Below, in pieces: positions 53,624-62,167 of a stretch of 64,000 bases of DNA. Made by a program: the position numbers and the translations under genes. Below the pieces are notes generated by a model. It was not told the origin of the DNA and did not search any database. It worked only from the letters and a program-made list of their open reading frames with translations. Each line of letters starts with the position of its first letter. Positions within the stretch are counted from its first letter, which is position 1. The stretch spans positions 248,001 through 312,000 of the forward strand of contig NZ_JAFFQD010000001.1 in NCBI RefSeq assembly GCF_016918565.1, read 5' to 3'. The DNA is from Desulfogranum marinum. GTDB lineage: Bacteria; Desulfobacterota; Desulfobulbia; Desulfobulbales; Desulfobulbaceae.

Positions 53624-53844
53624 AATCATGACACAGCACCTGCTACAGCTCCAAACAATAAGTACAAAATCGATATCGCGAACAGGAACGAGCAATGTGC
53701 CAGTTGCAAAATAGCCCCAAAATGCAACCTGGACTTAGTCGCTGGACAAGAATACGATGCTTTATCCCAAATTTCTCCGGGTTAATTATGCATGATTGAA
53801 CTCGAGTCTAACGCACATAGCAGTGATCTTATATTTTCTGATAC

Positions 53845-54495
53845 TTACAGTTCCTTTTTACAAAAATACCAATCTGTACACTCAAAGCCTTCGCTCATAC
53901 GGGCTTCTGCTGCATCAGCGTCCTGGGGTGGAGGAACGATTACCTTATCACCAGGCTGCCACCCTTCCGGCGTTGCTATTTTATGTTTATCTGAAGCTTT
54001 TAATGCTCTAATAATCCGTAGAAATTCTGGAATTGAGCGTCCATTGGTCATGGGATAATAAACCATTGCTCTTAGCACACCATCCGGATCAATAATGAAT
54101 GTTGACCGAACCGCCGAAGTGTCTGCCGCTCCCGGATGAATCATCCCGTAGGACTTCGCCACGGACATTGATAAATCCTCAATAATTGGAAAATTAATCT
54201 CAACGCCAAATTTTTCTTTAATATTGCGTACCCAGGCGACATGACTGTAATAACTGTCAATTGACAAACCGAGTAAATCTGCACCTTCAGCCAGGAATTC
54301 TTCATGATGGTTTGCAAAAGCCATAAACTCTGTTGTGCAGACAGGGGTAAAGTCAGCCGGGTGTGAAAACAAAACAAGCCATCTTCCTTTATAATCAGAC
54401 AGCTTTTTAAAGCCATGGGTTGTTCTTGCGTTAAAATCAGGGGCAGGTTTATTTAATTGAGGAAATGTGATTGTAGCCTCTTCGATATTTTCCAT
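53845..54495 (-). CDS. Peroxiredoxin (Prx6/AhpC-like)
   Basis: The 216-residue protein has the active-site string FSHPADFTPVCTTEFMAFA, where the Cys is the peroxidatic residue, then DPDGVLRAMVYYPMTNGRS. The C-terminal pair FECTDWYFCKK is typical of the archaeal/bacterial long-chain Prx6 group. It reduces peroxides in the cytoplasm with a thioredoxin-type donor. AAAGGTGATAAAA precedes ATG 54495; a GTG three codons upstream is less likely. Confidence 0.93.
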   Translation of the reverse strand: MENIEEATITFPQLNKPAPDFNARTTHGFKKLSDYKGRWLVLFSHPADFTPVCTTEFMAFANHHEEFLAEGADLLGLSIDSYYSHVAWVRNIKEKFGVEINFPIIEDLSMSVAKSYGMIHPGAADTSAVRSTFIIDPDGVLRAMVYYPMTNGRSIPEFLRIIRALKASDKHKIATPEGWQPGDKVIVPPPQDADAAEARMSEGFECTDWYFCKKEL

Positions 54496-54887
54496 TTTTA
54501 TCACCTTTACTTTTAAGTTAACGGGTTAACTATTTTTCACAAGAATTATTCTAATCACGATTTACTGATAGGCAATCCCTATCCTGAATATCAGTAAATT
54601 TTATCACATTAAGCTTATAGATTTGTCATAAGCGCAACGCCTAAATTCTATATTTTTGATCACTTATGAAAAATAGGCTGCACATTAAAAAGCCATCATT
54701 TGGTGGAGAGCTCGCCCCTTTCGCCATCCAGATTCTTCCAGGAACGATGACCATCCACAGCCCCTGTTTTAGCTCTTGGTTGAAGAGAATTGCATGCGTA
54801 TCCATTGATGTTGTCGATTGCCAATCACCCTTTGTCAGGTTGTTGAAAAAAAGACAACACCAGAGCCCAAATCCAATTGAAAACACG

Positions 54888-55391
54888 CTACATGTTAGCG
54901 AGCGGGATAGTCATTACCGGGACATGGCTTCTTTTCACCACTCCCCTGGCAACACTTCCAACGAGTATTTCGTCGAGTAGACTGTGTCCTCTGGCCCCAA
55001 CAACAATAAGATCCGAATGATCCGTTTCTGTCTCCAGCACTATCTGTTCTGCTGCATTTCCCACCCGTATGGACACTTCCGGTTCCACCTCGCAATCCGG
55101 GATTGTATTTTTAATTTCCGTATAAACAGTATGAATCCTGTCTAGTAAGGCCTTTCTATTTTTATCGATTGCATCTTGGTTGATGGTATCCAAAAATCCC
55201 TTATCGCAGTGTGAAGCCAGGTCGTACCTCATATTCATAGACATTTCTTCGACCATGTCTGTTGCCACATTAACAATAGTAAGGTGAGCCTTGTTGTCAT
55301 GGGCAAGACGCATGGCATAGTGGGCTGCAACCACCGCATTATCAGACATATCGGTTGCATAAAGAATTCTTTTGAAAAGTGATTGGTTCAT
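54888..55391 (-). CDS. Universal stress protein (UspA family)
   Basis: The 167-residue protein has an N-terminal ILYATDMSDNAVVAAHYAMR and an ATP-binding motif near the end, VVGARGHSLLDEILVGSVAR (G-x2-G-x9-GS). It is a cytosolic nucleotide-binding stress protein. The start overlaps the end of the transporter gene by four bases, so it is co-translated with it. The gap downstream (54496-54887) shows no gene I can support. Confidence 0.9.
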   Translation of the reverse strand: MNQSLFKRILYATDMSDNAVVAAHYAMRLAHDNKAHLTIVNVATDMVEEMSMNMRYDLASHCDKGFLDTINQDAIDKNRKALLDRIHTVYTEIKNTIPDCEVEPEVSIRVGNAAEQIVLETETDHSDLIVVGARGHSLLDEILVGSVARGVVKRSHVPVMTIPLANM

Positions 55392-56431
55392 GATATTTCC
55401 TCGTATACTGGACGACTTTTCATAGCTGGGACATCGAATTCACTCCTGTCTGCCGATTTTTCCCGAAAAAGAAACGGCACCAGTTTGACATACCATGCTG
55501 CGGACTGGATCTGGATGACATAGGCCAGAGAAATGAGCAGTGCAATGGTCATCCCCTGTTCCTTGAATGCGGTCATCGCAATGGCTAAAGCAATGGAAAG
55601 GTCGCGCATAACCACGCCAAAAACCATAGCTACGGCATCTTCACGTTTGAAAAAAATCCTGCCGGTTAGTGTCAGCAGTGCATACGAAATGAAATAGAAG
55701 ACCATCAATGGAATAACGATGGTGAGAATGTCCCCTGGGTTTGCAATTATATTTTTCGCTTTCAACGACATGGCTACAAAGGCGATCAAGGTGACACCTA
55801 AAGCTGAGATGGGCGGGAATTTTGGTTTATAGACATTCATCCAAAGCTGTTTCCCATGTTTTTTTACCAGATAATTTTGGGTTAAAATGCCCATAGCTAA
55901 CGGCACGAAAACAAAGATACAGATCTGCTTGAACATATGGAAAATATCCACATCAACAGTTGCTCCCATAAAAACCTTTGTGTATACCGGCGCCGCTACC
56001 GAGCCGATGAGTAATCCAAAAACAAGCATCTTTGTTGCTGCTTCCTTGTTGCCCTTGGCAAAGCCTGTCCAGGATATGGTCATGCCGGAAGCAGGAAGAA
56101 CGCCAATCAAAAAGAGCCCTACCGCCCAGAGACCATATTTTTCGGCTGCTCCTGCCAGAAAAATCTTCCCGATTGAAAAAACAATAATAGGGACGAGAAC
56201 AAAGTTAATGATCTGGGTGGTGAACTGCAGCTTCATATCATGGCCTTTGAAGATCGATTTGACATTCAAGGTGACCATCATCGGATAGACCATAAGGAAC
56301 GTGATGGGAATAATCAGCTGTTTCAGGGGACCCGCGTCAAAGATATAGCCCCCTCCTATGAGCCCGCAGATCATTGACAACGGAATGACATACACGAGAT
56401 TTTTCTGTATGAATTGCAGTGTGGTAAACAT
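55388..56431 (-). CDS. ACR3/bile-acid:sodium symporter superfamily transporter
   Basis: The 347-residue membrane protein has about ten helices and the BART-superfamily layout: YPMMVTLNVKSIFKGHDMKL, the discontinuous helix GVLPASGMTISWTGFAKGN, and VMRDLSIALAIAMTAF. It is closest in style to arsenite exporters of the ACR3 type, but the essential Cys of ACR3 in the first discontinuous helix is a Ser/Thr region here. An organic anion or another ion is therefore possible. AAGGAGAGAAC precedes the ATG. Middle gene of DUF302-transporter-Usp. Confidence 0.8.
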   Translation of the reverse strand: MFTTLQFIQKNLVYVIPLSMICGLIGGGYIFDAGPLKQLIIPITFLMVYPMMVTLNVKSIFKGHDMKLQFTTQIINFVLVPIIVFSIGKIFLAGAAEKYGLWAVGLFLIGVLPASGMTISWTGFAKGNKEAATKMLVFGLLIGSVAAPVYTKVFMGATVDVDIFHMFKQICIFVFVPLAMGILTQNYLVKKHGKQLWMNVYKPKFPPISALGVTLIAFVAMSLKAKNIIANPGDILTIVIPLMVFYFISYALLTLTGRIFFKREDAVAMVFGVVMRDLSIALAIAMTAFKEQGMTIALLISLAYVIQIQSAAWYVKLVPFLFREKSADRSEFDVPAMKSRPVYEEIS

Positions 56432-56481
56432 GTTCTCTCCTTATAAATAGTTGCAGGGGGGATACTGATAGGCAAAGGTGA

Positions 56482-56898
56482 CTACCTGGCCTGATCGATC
56501 ATCCAACGGATTATACCGAAGGTCTGCATGAGCGATTCCGGAAATGTAGAATCGCCGGGGACAAGTTCGGCGACATGCGCTGAGGTCTGACTCAGGTAGC
56601 GAACCTGGGTCTTGCCTTGTTTATTAAAAACATGGACGAACTTCGGCATGAGTATAGCCCTTTCCGGATTGGCAGCGAGGCTCTTGTCCGCTTTGTTGGG
56701 TTTGCACACCTGGATCATATGCAGGTCAAAATCTTCCGGGACCTCACCGCCAAGGGCAGCAAAGGTTTCCTTCATATTCATTGTGGACTTATTTTTAATA
56801 ACAAAATCATTGGCAACGACGACAGCCCCAAAATCTTCTACAAATTCAGCAACACTTTTCTCGCTTTCCACGGCATAAAGGGTATCGGCAACACTCAT
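56482..56898 (-). CDS. DUF302 domain protein
   Basis: The 138-residue soluble protein has the DUF302 pattern: VAEFVEDFGAVVVANDF, MIQVCKPNKADKSLAANPER and ILMPKFVHVFNKQGKTQVRY. In other bacteria DUF302 genes are found near heavy-metal or oxidative-stress genes; no activity is established. AAAGGAGCTAAATT precedes the ATG. First gene of a three-gene minus-strand operon, divergent from a sigma-54 activator 269 bp away. Confidence 0.8.
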   Translation of the reverse strand: MSVADTLYAVESEKSVAEFVEDFGAVVVANDFVIKNKSTMNMKETFAALGGEVPEDFDLHMIQVCKPNKADKSLAANPERAILMPKFVHVFNKQGKTQVRYLSQTSAHVAELVPGDSTFPESLMQTFGIIRWMIDQAR

Positions 56899-57118
56899 AA
56901 TTTAGCTCCTTTAAGAATCTTTTTGGCGATGGTGTTCGGTTTCCATTCGCCGGGTTTTCTCTTGGCCCAAAACGAAAGGGCAACAATCTTACGGTTTAGG
57001 GCTCTATTTCCAATTTCTGTTCCAGTTTAGCAGAACGCCCCTATCTCACTGAATTGTTATTGAAAATTATTTTTATTGACCGTCTTGCGAAATATGATCA
57101 TGGTAAAGGAACACACAA

Positions 57119-57148
57119 GTAACGTTACCCAAGGTAACGGTAACGTTC
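57119..57148. promoter_or_regulatory. Nested palindromes, probable operator or enhancer
   Basis: GTAACGTTAC (57119-57128), GTTACCCAAGGTAAC (57124-57138) and the adjacent GGTAACGTTC form overlapping inverted repeats of a GTTACC half-site, 20-50 bp before the activator start and facing the DUF302 operon. Confidence 0.75.
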
Positions 57149-57167
57149 TCTTTAACGGAGGTATGGT

Positions 57168-58565
57168 ATGCTATCTGTAAAGTCCGATTTATGGGACAGC
57201 AGACTGATCCGCAGGATCATCGACTCCATGGCAGATGGTGTCTTCACCATGGACAACACCGGCCGCATCGCCTCATGGAACAGTTCCATGGAAAAAATAA
57301 GCGGCTATACAGCCGAAGAGGCCATAGGCCAGACATGTGCACTCCTCAATTGCAGTCGCTGTTTCGGCAAAACCTGCCCAGCCGATATAAACAGATGTAA
57401 TATTCTTGAAAAAGGCTCTTCAGGAGCCAAAGAGTGCCGATTGCTGCATAAAGACGGGCATGATGTGCCGGTTATTAAGCATGCCAGCGTCGTCAGAGAC
57501 GACAGCGGAAAGGTGATCGGCATAGTAGAGACTATCACCGATGTTACCGAACTGAACGAAGCGCGCAAAAAAGCGGAAGAAGCGTCAATGAAGCTGGGAG
57601 AAATCCACCAGCTGGACAATATCATCGGAAAAAGCAAAGCCATGACCGATGTTTTTACGGCCGTCCGTTTAGCAGCAGCCAGTGAAGCGACAGTGCTTAT
57701 CCAGGGCGAGAGTGGCACAGGTAAGGAGCTGATAGCCGGAGCCATCCATTACAACAGCGAACGAAAAGAACACCCCCTGGTAACGGTGAACTGTAGCGCC
57801 TTGCCGGAAAGTTTGCTCGAAAGCGAGCTGTTCGGTCACATCAAGGGTGCCTACACAGGTGCCATTCAAAGCCGCACAGGTCGGTTTGAGGAGGCTACAG
57901 ACGGTACACTTTTCATCGACGAAATAGGCGAGCTCAGCCCGTTCATCCAAGTCAAATTGCTGCGGGCTATCCAGGAACGAGAAATCCAGAGAATCGGAGA
58001 ATCAAAGACCCGGAAAATCAACATCCGCATCGTCACAGCGACGCACCAAGACCTCCAATCAATGGTGGCTCAAGGAACCTTCAGGGAAGATCTCTACTAC
58101 CGGCTTAACGTTTTTCCCATTCGTATTCCGCCGCTCCGCGAACGTAAGGAAGACATCCCACTACTGACGACTCACTTTATTCAGCTATTTAATGCCCATA
58201 CCGGCAAACATATAGTGGATACGTCACGGGAGGTGATGCGAATTTTCATGGACCACCGCTGGCCTGGCAATGTCAGGGAACTCGAAAACGCTATGGAGCA
58301 CGCGTTCGTACTCTGCAACGGCGACAGAATAGAAAGGGAGGACCTGCCCGAGCACCTTCGCCAACCTGGAAGAAACACCATACCACATCCAGTGGCGGCA
58401 CCTCCCATGGCAGGCTCACGAGAAAAACTTTCAAAGGAGCAACTGATTACACTGCTGGAGGATTGCAGCTGGAGTAAGGCGGAAGTGGCTCGCAGACTAG
58501 GCGTCAGCCACACCTCGGTCTGGAAATATATGAAAAAATGGGAGATACCTTTACAACGGCCTTAA
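57168..58565 (+). CDS. PAS-domain sigma-54 transcriptional activator with cysteine-rich sensor
   Basis: The 465-residue protein has an N-terminal PAS domain (~15-125) holding six cysteines in CALLNCSRCFGKTCPADINR and the next residues. The AAA+ sigma-54 domain follows (~150-375; [22 protein letters not shown] loop, FIDEIGELSPF), then a C-terminal Fis-type helix-turn-helix (KAEVARRLGVSHTSVWKYMK). The cysteine cluster suggests redox or metal sensing. GGAGG lies seven bases before the ATG. Divergence from the DUF302-transporter-Usp operon and the palindromes between them suggest it controls that operon. I found no clear -24/-12 box for it. Confidence 0.9.
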   Translation: MLSVKSDLWDSRLIRRIIDSMADGVFTMDNTGRIASWNSSMEKISGYTAEEAIGQTCALLNCSRCFGKTCPADINRCNILEKGSSGAKECRLLHKDGHDVPVIKHASVVRDDSGKVIGIVETITDVTELNEARKKAEEASMKLGEIHQLDNIIGKSKAMTDVFTAVRLAAASEATVLIQGESGTGKELIAGAIHYNSERKEHPLVTVNCSALPESLLESELFGHIKGAYTGAIQSRTGRFEEATDGTLFIDEIGELSPFIQVKLLRAIQEREIQRIGESKTRKINIRIVTATHQDLQSMVAQGTFREDLYYRLNVFPIRIPPLRERKEDIPLLTTHFIQLFNAHTGKHIVDTSREVMRIFMDHRWPGNVRELENAMEHAFVLCNGDRIEREDLPEHLRQPGRNTIPHPVAAPPMAGSREKLSKEQLITLLEDCSWSKAEVARRLGVSHTSVWKYMKKWEIPLQRP

Positions 58566-58600
58566 CTGACCACACTTCATTGGTTCAAAGCCATATCAAC

Positions 58601-58620
58601 GGGCGGACAGCCGTCCGCCC
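58601..58620. terminator. GC-rich hairpin after the sigma-54 activator
   Basis: GGGCGGACAGCCGTCCGCCC is an 8-bp stem with a 4-base loop, 35 bp after the stop codon. Similar GGGCGGAC hairpins occur widely as intergenic repeats. The rest of 58621-59156 shows nothing recognisable. Confidence 0.6.
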
Positions 58621-59156
58621 CTACGAGGATATCGCCAAATATACACGCCTGTCCTTTGTACAGACTGTGATCAAATAAAATCCATTTGTCGAATAATCGT
58701 AATCTTTTAATCAAATTTGTTTTCTGGTTCTGAAATTGTTCATTTTTGCCTGGAACAAGTAATTATATATTTCAATATAACTTATAATTTTGATTGTTAG
58801 CGCAGCAAAGGGTCAAATATTTACCTTCCTCATCTTGTTTATACAATGTCTCTGGAAGCAGGTTTCCCTAAAGACAACACCTTTCCACAAAATAGAAACT
58901 TAGTTTTTCTGTTGAAAAAACGACTTCGATTCATTCTAAACCTTGTAACGCCACGCATTACCCCTGAATAATCCCTGAATGTGCCTAGAAACATCTTCTT
59001 TTTGAATATGCTCAAGAATCATCTCAACTCACCGCAATTGAGAATTAATTTGCTTTACCATTCATAGTATTTATTATCTAAATTTGATCTAAAAAATATC
59101 TAGAAACAGGCATCTGTCGGGCAAATTACATCTAACACAACTTACTGACATCTCAA

Positions 59157-59693
59157 ATGACTCTGAAACTTTTACCGACAATTATCCTGGCCGTTTTGGT
59201 GCTAACATCTTGCAGCCAGAATCAAGACTGGAGGACAGCCAGGCGTGACTCAGCCGGAATTGCGCCGGACCCTAAAAGTACCCAAGACGCCGTAGTGCTG
59301 GTATATGGTGCAGATGCCTGGGGATGGCGTGGCTGGTTTGCCATTCATACGTGGATAGCGGCCAAAAGAACCGGTGAAGACTATTACACCGTTTATGATG
59401 TTGTCGGTTGGCGCAGTTATCGTAATAAACCGGTGATGCGAGTGGCTCGGGACATTCCGGACCGTTACTGGTATGGCGAAAAGCCACAGGTTCTTCAATA
59501 CCATCAAGGTAACGGGACGGATAAATTAATCGATGCTATCGATCAGGCGGCTAAGGATTACCCGTGGAAAACAACCTACAAGGCCTTCCCCGGGCCAAAC
59601 AGCAACACCTTTGTCGCGTGGATTGGCAAACAGGTACCGGAGCTGGGGTTACGACTGCCTTTCTCCGCCATAGGCAGCGGGTATCTGAAATAA
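59157..59693 (+). CDS. DUF3750 lipoprotein
   Basis: The 178-residue protein has a lipoprotein signal ending LVLTSC and the DUF3750 pattern: VVLVYGADAWGWRGWFAIHT, YYTVYDVVGWRSYRNKPV and the C-terminal FPGPNSNTFVAWIGKQVPEL. The last string resembles an active-site-like loop conserved in the family. Its biochemical role is not known. No clear ribosome site precedes the ATG. It stands alone between AT-rich gaps. Confidence 0.82.
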   Translation: MTLKLLPTIILAVLVLTSCSQNQDWRTARRDSAGIAPDPKSTQDAVVLVYGADAWGWRGWFAIHTWIAAKRTGEDYYTVYDVVGWRSYRNKPVMRVARDIPDRYWYGEKPQVLQYHQGNGTDKLIDAIDQAAKDYPWKTTYKAFPGPNSNTFVAWIGKQVPELGLRLPFSAIGSGYLK

Positions 59694-59913
59694 GTACTCG
59701 GTAAAAACAGGACCAATGCAAAGATAAATTTCTTGGCAATCTCAGATTTGATTGGCAACACCACTGTTGAGAATAGTACTGATCAGGTAGTTCCAGCAAC
59801 TCTTCATTTTCATTAATTTATCTGATTACGTAGAAAACTCAGCCAATTATCTACCAAAACAGACAGCGGACTGATTTTATTTCTCTTTTAAATCCGGGAG
59901 ACTGAGAAATTTA

Positions 59914-59930
59914 GGTAAGCGAAGACTCCG
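59914..59930 (-). repeat. Solitary 17-bp motif
   Basis: GGTAAGCGAAGACTCCG within a short inverted repeat (CGGGAGAC...GTCTCCCG) in the gap 59694-60164, which shows no gene otherwise. Confidence 0.65.
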
Positions 59931-60164
59931 ATCTGTCTCCCGAGTCCAAAGAATTACTATTCCACTCTTAAGAAAGTCTCCATTACATCCCTCCCACATC
60001 ACTCCCTGTAATGGTATGTAAGACAAAAGATGTCTGAAATATCTGCAATTTTCACTTGCAACAAGCTACAAATTGTTCAATTAATGGAGCCCGCCTTTAT
60101 GGTGTTTTCCCGGCGTTAGTCTCCATAAATTAGCCTCTTACTATCTCATGAAAGGAACTTGTGC

Positions 60165-61712
60165 ATGTCTCGAAAACCGACTTACGAGGAACTTGAAAAA
60201 AGGATTGAGCAACTGGAAAAAGAAAAACATTCGTGGCTGCTCACCGAGGAAGCCCTTCTGCAGAGTGAAGAACGATACCGAATGATTTTCAATCATTCTC
60301 CGCTGGGAATTGTCCATTTTGACCAAGAGGGTGTCATCCTGGACTGCAATGACCACTTTCTAGAAGTTATGGGAGCACCCAGGGAAAAGGTTCTTGGCTT
60401 CAACATGGTCACCTCGGCTCAAAATATGGCGATGCGTTCGGCCGTTCAGACGGCACTGGATGGAGAACTGGGTGTTTACGATGGAGAGTATCGCTCTGTC
60501 ACAGGCGACAAGAGCACGCAACTGCGGGCCATTTACAACTGTCTCACATCCGAGGAGGGTAAGTTCCTGGGGGCCGTAGGCCTTTTTGAAGACATTTCGG
60601 AAACCAAACGTGCTGAGAAAGCTCTCAAGGCAAGCGAACAGCGCTATCGCACGCTTGTCGAAACCATGAATGAGGGCGTATTGATCCGAAACGAAAAAGA
60701 CCGTATTACCTATGTTAACCAAAGACTCTGCCAGATGTGGGGGTATTCCAGCGATGAAATTTGTGGCCACTCATCTACCGACTTCCTGGATGAGGACAAT
60801 CAAATTATACTCAAGGAACAACGAATAAAAAGGCGAGAAGGCGTCCATACCCCTTACGAGATCACCTGGACAGCAAAAGATGGTCGAAAGATTGTAACGA
60901 TCATGTCTCCGAGACCCATTTTCGACGACCAGGGAGCATTCAAAGGCAGCTTTGGTATCATCACCGATATCACCAACCGCAAACAGGCAGAGGAAACCCT
61001 GGCCCGACAGGCCAAGGAACTGGAACGGTCCAACGCTGAATTGGAACAATTTGCTTACGTAGCCTCCCACGACATGCAGGAACCGTTGCGCATGATCGCC
61101 AGCTATGTGCAGCTTTTAGCTCGCCGTTACAAGGGCAAGCTGGATCAGGATGCTGATGATTTCATCGCCTATGCTGTAGATGGTTCCAAACGGATGCAGA
61201 CGATGATCAACGATTTACTGGCTTATTCACGCGTTGGCAGAATCAACGGAGAGGCGGAGTCCACGGATTGCCAAAAGATCCTTGAATGGGCTTTGGGAAA
61301 CCTGGGAACAGCCATTGAAGAAAACCAGGCCACTATCACACATGGCAAACTGCCTACTCTGGTTGTCAGTGGAGGCCTGATAGGACTCCTGTTCCAGAAC
61401 CTTATCGGCAACGCCATCAAATTCCATGGCAAAGAGCCTCCTCAGATTCATATATCTGCGAAACTGGAGGGAAAGGAGTGGCTGTTCGCTTTCCGCGACA
61501 ACGGCATTGGGTTTGATCCGCAATACACCGACCGCATCTTTACCATTTTCCAACGCCTCCATGGAGTGGGAGTGTATCCCGGCACCGGCATAGGCTTGGC
61601 CATCTGCAAAAAAATCGTTGAATATCACGGTGGAAAAATTTGGGCTGAATCAGCACTGGAAAAAGGCACCACATTCTATTTCACCATTCCCGTTACACAA
61701 GGAAATCAATAA
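60165..61712 (+). CDS. PAS-PAS sensor histidine kinase
   Basis: The 515-residue cytoplasmic kinase has a short coiled start, two PAS domains (~30-155 and ~160-280), a HisKA domain with the H-box [20 protein letters not shown], and a HATPase_c domain with N-box GNAIKFHG and [19 protein letters not shown]. The H-box style resembles bacteriophytochrome-linked kinases. AAAGGA precedes ATG 60165 by nine bases. The stop overlaps the next start by one base, so signal passes to the adjacent response regulator. No membrane helix is seen. Confidence 0.93.
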   Translation: MSRKPTYEELEKRIEQLEKEKHSWLLTEEALLQSEERYRMIFNHSPLGIVHFDQEGVILDCNDHFLEVMGAPREKVLGFNMVTSAQNMAMRSAVQTALDGELGVYDGEYRSVTGDKSTQLRAIYNCLTSEEGKFLGAVGLFEDISETKRAEKALKASEQRYRTLVETMNEGVLIRNEKDRITYVNQRLCQMWGYSSDEICGHSSTDFLDEDNQIILKEQRIKRREGVHTPYEITWTAKDGRKIVTIMSPRPIFDDQGAFKGSFGIITDITNRKQAEETLARQAKELERSNAELEQFAYVASHDMQEPLRMIASYVQLLARRYKGKLDQDADDFIAYAVDGSKRMQTMINDLLAYSRVGRINGEAESTDCQKILEWALGNLGTAIEENQATITHGKLPTLVVSGGLIGLLFQNLIGNAIKFHGKEPPQIHISAKLEGKEWLFAFRDNGIGFDPQYTDRIFTIFQRLHGVGVYPGTGIGLAICKKIVEYHGGKIWAESALEKGTTFYFTIPVTQGNQ

Positions 61713-62167
61713 TGCTTTATGAAAAACAAGGTTCACCAGTAGAAATCCTTCTGGTCGAGGACAATCCCGGCGATGTCCGTTTGACGATTGAAGGGCTGAA
61801 GGAAGGCAAAGTCAGGAATACGCTCTCTGTAGTGGAAGATGGCGTCGAAGCCTTGGCTTTTTTGCGCAAAGAAGGAAAATATGTTGATGCCGTACGCCCG
61901 GACCTCATCCTCCTTGATTTGAACCTATCGAAAAAAGATGGCCGTGAAGTCCTTACGGAAATCAAATCCGACGAAAATTTACGCAACATTCCGGTCGTGG
62001 TTCTCACCACCTCCAAAGCGGAACAGGACATCCTCAAAGCTTACAGCCTTCATGCAAACTGCTACATCACCAAACCTGTAGACCTGGACCAATTTATTTC
62101 CGTAGTGGAGTCCATTGAAGACTTCTGGTTCTCGATTGTGAAATTACCACGAGACATTAAGGAATGA
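61712..62167 (+). CDS. Single-domain response regulator (Rcp1/CheY-like)
   Basis: The 151-residue receiver has the acidic pair [13 protein letters not shown], the phospho-acceptor [14 protein letters not shown], the conserved Thr [12 protein letters not shown] and the Lys [11 protein letters not shown]. Its style matches Rcp1-like partners of phytochrome kinases. It has no output domain, so it probably relays phosphate. It overlaps the kinase upstream and the hybrid kinase downstream (ATGA), making a three-gene operon. Confidence 0.95.
   Translation: MLYEKQGSPVEILLVEDNPGDVRLTIEGLKEGKVRNTLSVVEDGVEALAFLRKEGKYVDAVRPDLILLDLNLSKKDGREVLTEIKSDENLRNIPVVVLTTSKAEQDILKAYSLHANCYITKPVDLDQFISVVESIEDFWFSIVKLPRDIKE

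Noticed and set aside
53396-53695. Minus-strand frame of 99 codons
   Set aside because: It contains the strong plus-strand terminator and has no family features.
54641-54980. Overlapping frames on both strands between the peroxiredoxin and Usp genes
   Set aside because: Neither has a ribosome site or recognisable motif, and the plus-strand one runs into the Usp gene.
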